This document shows positions 59,834 through 64,000 of a stretch of DNA of 64,000 nucleotides, one piece after another. The notes under the pieces were generated by a model that made no database searches, had not been told where the DNA came from, and saw nothing but the letters and a program-made list of their open reading frames with translations. Location: assembly GCA_018287875.1 (NCBI GenBank), contig JAGVVL010000017.1, positions 2,976,001-3,040,000 on the forward strand, written 5' to 3'. The DNA is from Nigrospora sphaerica. Taxonomy: Eukaryota > Ascomycota > Sordariomycetes > Amphisphaeriales > Apiosporaceae. Each line of letters opens with the position of its first letter. Position 1 is the first letter of the stretch. The position numbers and the translations under genes are program-made.

Positions 59834-62693
59834 ATGGCTGATGCAGAACCCGTCGTAACGAAGAGCGAACCGGAGGCCGAGATGGCCCCGGGGGAGGATG
59901 TGGCAATGCAGTCGTACCCTTCGCCAACAGCCGAAGGTCAGGATAGTGGTCCATTCTACAATGCGAGTGCAGATTCTGAGCAGCACCACCAATTGGACTT
60001 GGGAGAACAAGAAGCGAACGACGGCCAGTTGGAACAGCCTCCCACTCCGCGTCAGCAGATGCGCCACGCCATCTCGAGCGTCGAGGAGCTCCAGCTCGCT
60101 GCGCAATTAAGCCAGGGCATTGCTCACAGCATGCCCCTCATGGAGTCGGGCGAGGATCACAGCATGGAGCATGTAGTAGTGCCTCGCCATGACATGGATC
60201 AGCATGAGCAGGACCCGCAAAACCACGCTGAGCAACTACACCACGATGCCATGCACCAAGATTCGATGCACCATGACCATCTACACCAGGAGCACATGTC
60301 CCAGGATGGTATGTCGCAGGAGCACATTTCTCAGGAGCAGCTGTCCCAGGAAGAAATTCCCCAGGATGGTTTGCCTCAGGGGCACATGCCCCAAGAACAC
60401 ATGCCTCAGGACCACATGCCTCAGGACCATATGCCCCAGGACCATATGCCTCAGGACCATCCCATGTCCCAAGACCACCTGGCCCAAGATCACCTGGCCC
60501 AAGATCACATGCATCAGGGCCACCTACATGGAGATATGCACCAGGGACATATGCATCAGCAGCACGATCATCTACAGCAGCAAGAGCATGAGCAGATGGC
60601 GGAGCATGAGCAAGATCTTGCCCATGGCCTGCCCCAGAATCAGCAGGACCAGCAAGGGCACCCGCAGCCACAGCAAGCCGAGTACGCGCACAACCCGCAG
60701 CACCAAGTAGCCCAGCCGCCCCCTCAATATCAGTCTGGCACGCAACCCATGGGCCAGTTCCACCCCCTTTACCATCTTCCCATTCCCGACAACACACCGC
60801 CTAGGAAGCGCTCCAAGGTGTCGCGTGCCTGCGATGAGTGTCGGCGGAAAAAAGTCAAGTGTGACGCCAAATCCGAGACGGGTGAGCATGCTTGCTCCAA
60901 CTGCCGGCGGGCCAATGCCAGGTGCCTATTTAGCCGCATCCCCCAAAAGCGTGGTCCAAGTAAAGGATACATCAAGGAGCTGGCCGACAGAATTAACCAC
61001 ATCGAGGGCAAACTAGCAAGCGAGGGCAACAGCCACAATGTCGATGCGCTGAGTGAGCTCCTCGGTCAAGCGCGTAGGGAGTCGTCGGATGTCTTCGCAC
61101 AACCAGGCGATCCAGAAAACGCTCGTAAGAGACCTCACTCGAGCATCTCGGCTGCCGATCTTGGCACGCCTGCGAGCTCGCGTCAGCACACGTGGAGCTC
61201 CGAGCCGCGGCCCGATGCGGGTGCGCGGACGGAGCGCCAAAGGCCTCCCTTCTCGGTCGACGAGCTGGCCCCCACGCCGGTCGGGTCTCGAGCAGAACCT
61301 GGCGTCCCGGATGACTTCCCAGAGCATACTCTGACCCACTTACTAGGGGGGCGTAGTATCGACGCAACAGCGTACAACGGGTGAGTGCCTATGCCGTACA
61401 TTCAACCGTGGGCTAGCTAACAAATATTGTCTCTCCAGCTATCTCGACGTTGTCCATCCTTGTTTCCCACTGCTCCCCGGCAACAAGGACCGAATGACCA
61501 ATTTGCTGAGCCAATGCCCGCCTCAGCTACGCGACGCCTTCGTCGAGGCCTTCAATGCCGCCATGCAATCGTTCCCCTCGTTTACCGGACCGTATGCCAG
61601 CGGTGACCTAGCGGCGGCCACGCGCTTGATCATGGAGTGGGAGGCGAACACCCAACCCCGCTCATATGTGATGAACCTCGTACGCCTGCAAACGCTGACG
61701 CTGATTGCGATTGCTGCCGACAACCAAGGACCCGCCTCATTGACCGAAGAACACGCCGGCCCTTCCAAAGAGTCCATTCTTGGCTTCGCTGTGGGTTTGG
61801 CATACAGGATGCGGTTGCACGCCTCGCTGGCCGAGCTGGACATCGAGGGCGGCATCGACCTGGAGTCGAATGAATGCATAGCGCAACGCTGTTGGTGGGT
61901 GCTGGTCATGCTTGACCGCTGGAACGCCATCAGCACTGCGAGGCCGCTCTTTGTTCTCAATGAGAGCGTTGTCCTCTTGCCAAAATTGGGCACCATGGTT
62001 GGGGACAACGTGTATCAGCTGGCGCGCCTCTCGACGATTATGAGCGGCTTCTCGTTGGCGGCATGGTCAGCGCCCAAATCCATGACAGGGTCACCTGTAC
62101 TAAGCTACATGATGCATGTATCCATGGAGCTCTTTCGGGACTTTATCCCACCGCAGTGTACGCCACAGGAGTTTCCCACCCTGCACCTTGCGTACTGGCA
62201 CTGCAGGCTGCTTGCGTATTTGTTCCAGGTGCACACCAAGCCAAGCGATCTGATGTGGGTGTGCAAAGAGTCGGCCGGCATCCTGTTGGACCACCCGTTG
62301 CTGATCACACCCTTGACTCATCATTTCTTCTGCTTGACCACATTGGCGCTGTTGGAGCTCCGCAAAGTTGACTCGACATGCGACGAGGCAAACTTGTTCC
62401 TCAAAGACCTACTCAACCGCAGCTCGGCGCCCTCGGCGTGGGACGCCGTCATCAGGGACCGGATCGCGGGGCATATAAAACCTTCCCCTGCACAGGGTTC
62501 CGTGGAGGCCGCGGCAAGCCAGGGAACGCTGCAACACCTGGCCGACATTGCGACGGCCGCGGAGCTGAATGCTGCGGAAGCGGACAAGAACGCGGAACCC
62601 GCCACGGCTCCCACTGTCGATGAGCACGGCAGTACCAGCATGGACGCGAAATCCCTGATCCTCAGTGGCTATCTGAACGTCATGGCCGAGTAG
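59834..62693 (+). CDS. Zn2Cys6 transcription factor with His/Met/Gln repeat (possibly Rgt1-like)
   Basis: Nuclear DNA-binding regulator. Exons 59834-61380 and 61439-62693 give 933 residues. The first 135 residues are acidic and Gln-rich. Residues of about 136-250 are a long repeat of pentapeptides such as MPQDH, MSQEH and LAQDH. The binuclear cluster spans about 333-370: CDEC, then x6, C, x10, CSNC, x6, C (C-x2-C-x6-C-x10-C-x2-C-x6-C). It is preceded by basic PPRKRSKVSRA and followed by KRGPSKGYIKELADRINHIE (linker and coiled-coil start). The second half matches the fungal-specific middle homology region (YLDVVHPCFPLLPGNKDRMT, AYRMRLHASLAELDIEGG, RCWWVLVMLDRWNA). The KRGPSKGY linker resembles glucose-regulator Rgt1 relatives, but the target genes are unknown. 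Confidence 0.92.
60241..60564 (+). repeat. imperfect 15-bp tandem repeat encoding xxQDH/xxQEH pentapeptides
   Basis: About 20 degenerate 15-base units inside the Zn2Cys6 gene. The most regular part (about 60390-60460) encodes four successive MPQDH units. Methionine and histidine recur at a fixed spacing. Confidence 0.85.
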
Positions 62694-64000
62694 CGTCCAG
62701 CACGACAGGACGGCTCTGTGGTCGTACCCCCCCGGTCCCATATTGGCTGCCGTTATTTGCCACTTCGCAAGCCATTCAGGCGACAACACCGCACCTCGGA
62801 CGAGGCGAATCGCGTCGCTCTTGCTGGGCTGCACGATCTGATAATGATGGCCCAAAAGGGCCCGATTGATCGGTGGCCCGGCAAGGTTTCAATCCAGAAT
62901 GAAATGGGAATAAGAAGTAACGGTGATGGCAGCTGTGAGTCAGAGCGTGACCGCATGGCGGCCGCCGATGGGCCCGAGTCAGATTTATCGGTTGGCCGCC
63001 TAGAAAAGAGCGCGTGTGTACGAATAGGGCGGCCAGCAAGTGGTAACTGTTGCATCGCAGCGGAAAACAGAAAATGAAGGCATTGTCAGTTGCACTGGCC
63101 CTGGGACCCAGTATGTAGAATAGTGTATAGTTACAAGCACAAAATCAACTCCCTTGAATGGCGATCAGTTTTTCTGCTGCGGAGCCGGCCCGGTGATTAG
63201 ATGTCAATCTGTTTGCTTTGCCTGCCGGCAAGTTGATTGGCGACGTTGTCGTTTGTTGTTGGGGGGAAGGGGGTTTCTGTTTCTTGTACAGAGTACGCGC
63301 TTTCTTTCCCCGATTTCCAGCTAGTGGTGGACGCCCGCAATGCGTGTCCCAGCAAGCCCAATGGGCCGGTCGCTAGTCGAATCATGTGTCGGCCGAAATC
63401 CCGAAAAGGCAAGTCGATGGCAGCAGGTTTAGGTACCTGCTTGCCGGAACTAGCCAGCGGGCAGGACAACGGGGGGTTCCCCTGAACCCGAGGGGTGCCT
63501 TTGGCAGAGCAAAAGGTCGATTGGACTTTGGTCTCGGGGCACCATGCCCATGAACACCTACTGAGTAGGTAGTGGCTTTATATCTACTCTTGTTTCGGGT
63601 GCGTGCGTACTCATTCCTTGTCCAGCGTGTGGGGGGATTCGGCGGGCCACGTGCCCCCAAGGTAAGAAAGATACCGAGAATGGGTGAAATAGAAGGAGGG
63701 AGAGAGAGGGTGAGGGAGAGCGCCTGGAATTACGTAATTTCTCCTGTTACATACTTCCTTCCCATGGGTAGTAGGTGCGAAAAACCGTCTCCTCCTCCCC
63801 TATATCGTGATCGAGACTAGTAAAACTTCGTTAGGTAATAAACGACCCAAGATCCACCAACCCCCATCTCTTTCCCCAGCCGTGGGCGATGGCGAAACGG
63901 GGGAAACACCCAGGAATCGGGACCGGCCGGCCGGGGCGGGGAGGGGCACTGAGGGTGGAGGGTCTCCCAATTCTATTCCCCGGGGAAGGGAGAATGAAGA
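62694..64000. other. 3' flank of the Zn2Cys6 gene and window end
   Basis: No complete gene. Frames are short. A G-rich purine run lies near 63690-63720. A gene starting beyond the window edge cannot be excluded. Confidence 0.45.

Overview
The window is from the nuclear genome of a filamentous ascomycete, most likely a sordariomycete. The evidence is short spliceosomal introns with GT...AG ends and branch sites of the CTAAC/CTGAC type, a moderately high G+C content, monocistronic genes on both strands separated by 0.5-3 kb spacers, and protein families typical of Pezizomycotina. There are no operons, rRNA genes, CRISPR arrays or transposons, and I saw no convincing tRNA gene. I rebuilt 16 protein-coding genes, most of them by joining exons; every exon junction quoted keeps the reading frame.

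Left third (1-20 kb): a gene-poor 3 kb, a DapA/HOGA-family aldolase, a 9-exon secreted tyrosinase, a divergent pair made of PEX14 (peroxisomal import docking) and TRM8 (tRNA m7G46 methyltransferase), and an APC-superfamily permease.

Middle (20-41 kb): MDM1 (ER-anchored PXA-RGS-PX-nexin protein), an SR-family splicing factor with a 6-nt microexon, a glutathione S-transferase with a mitochondrial-looking leader, a 74-residue hypothetical protein, an extremely GC-rich cysteine-rich type I membrane protein, and PAN2 (poly(A) nuclease).

Right third (41-64 kb): PCK1 (gluconeogenic PEP carboxykinase, 7 exons, one 501-nt intron), SUP35 (eRF3), YRB30 (RanGTP-binding), a Rad5/Rad16-type SNF2 ATPase and a Zn2Cys6 transcription factor with a long His/Met/Gln/Asp repeat.

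These are mostly unrelated housekeeping genes. Several act in mRNA metabolism and translation (SR protein, PAN2, eRF3, TRM8), but nothing suggests a functional cluster, a secondary-metabolite cluster or a new defence system. The observations most worth checking concern gene expression: the SR-gene microexon, two AUG-depleted leaders that stay open in frame with their genes (SNF2 and SUP35), upstream AUGs overlapping the starts of MDM1 and PAN2, possible dual targeting of the GST, and the metal-binding-like repeat in the Zn2Cys6 factor. I did not find a clear, previously undescribed system.
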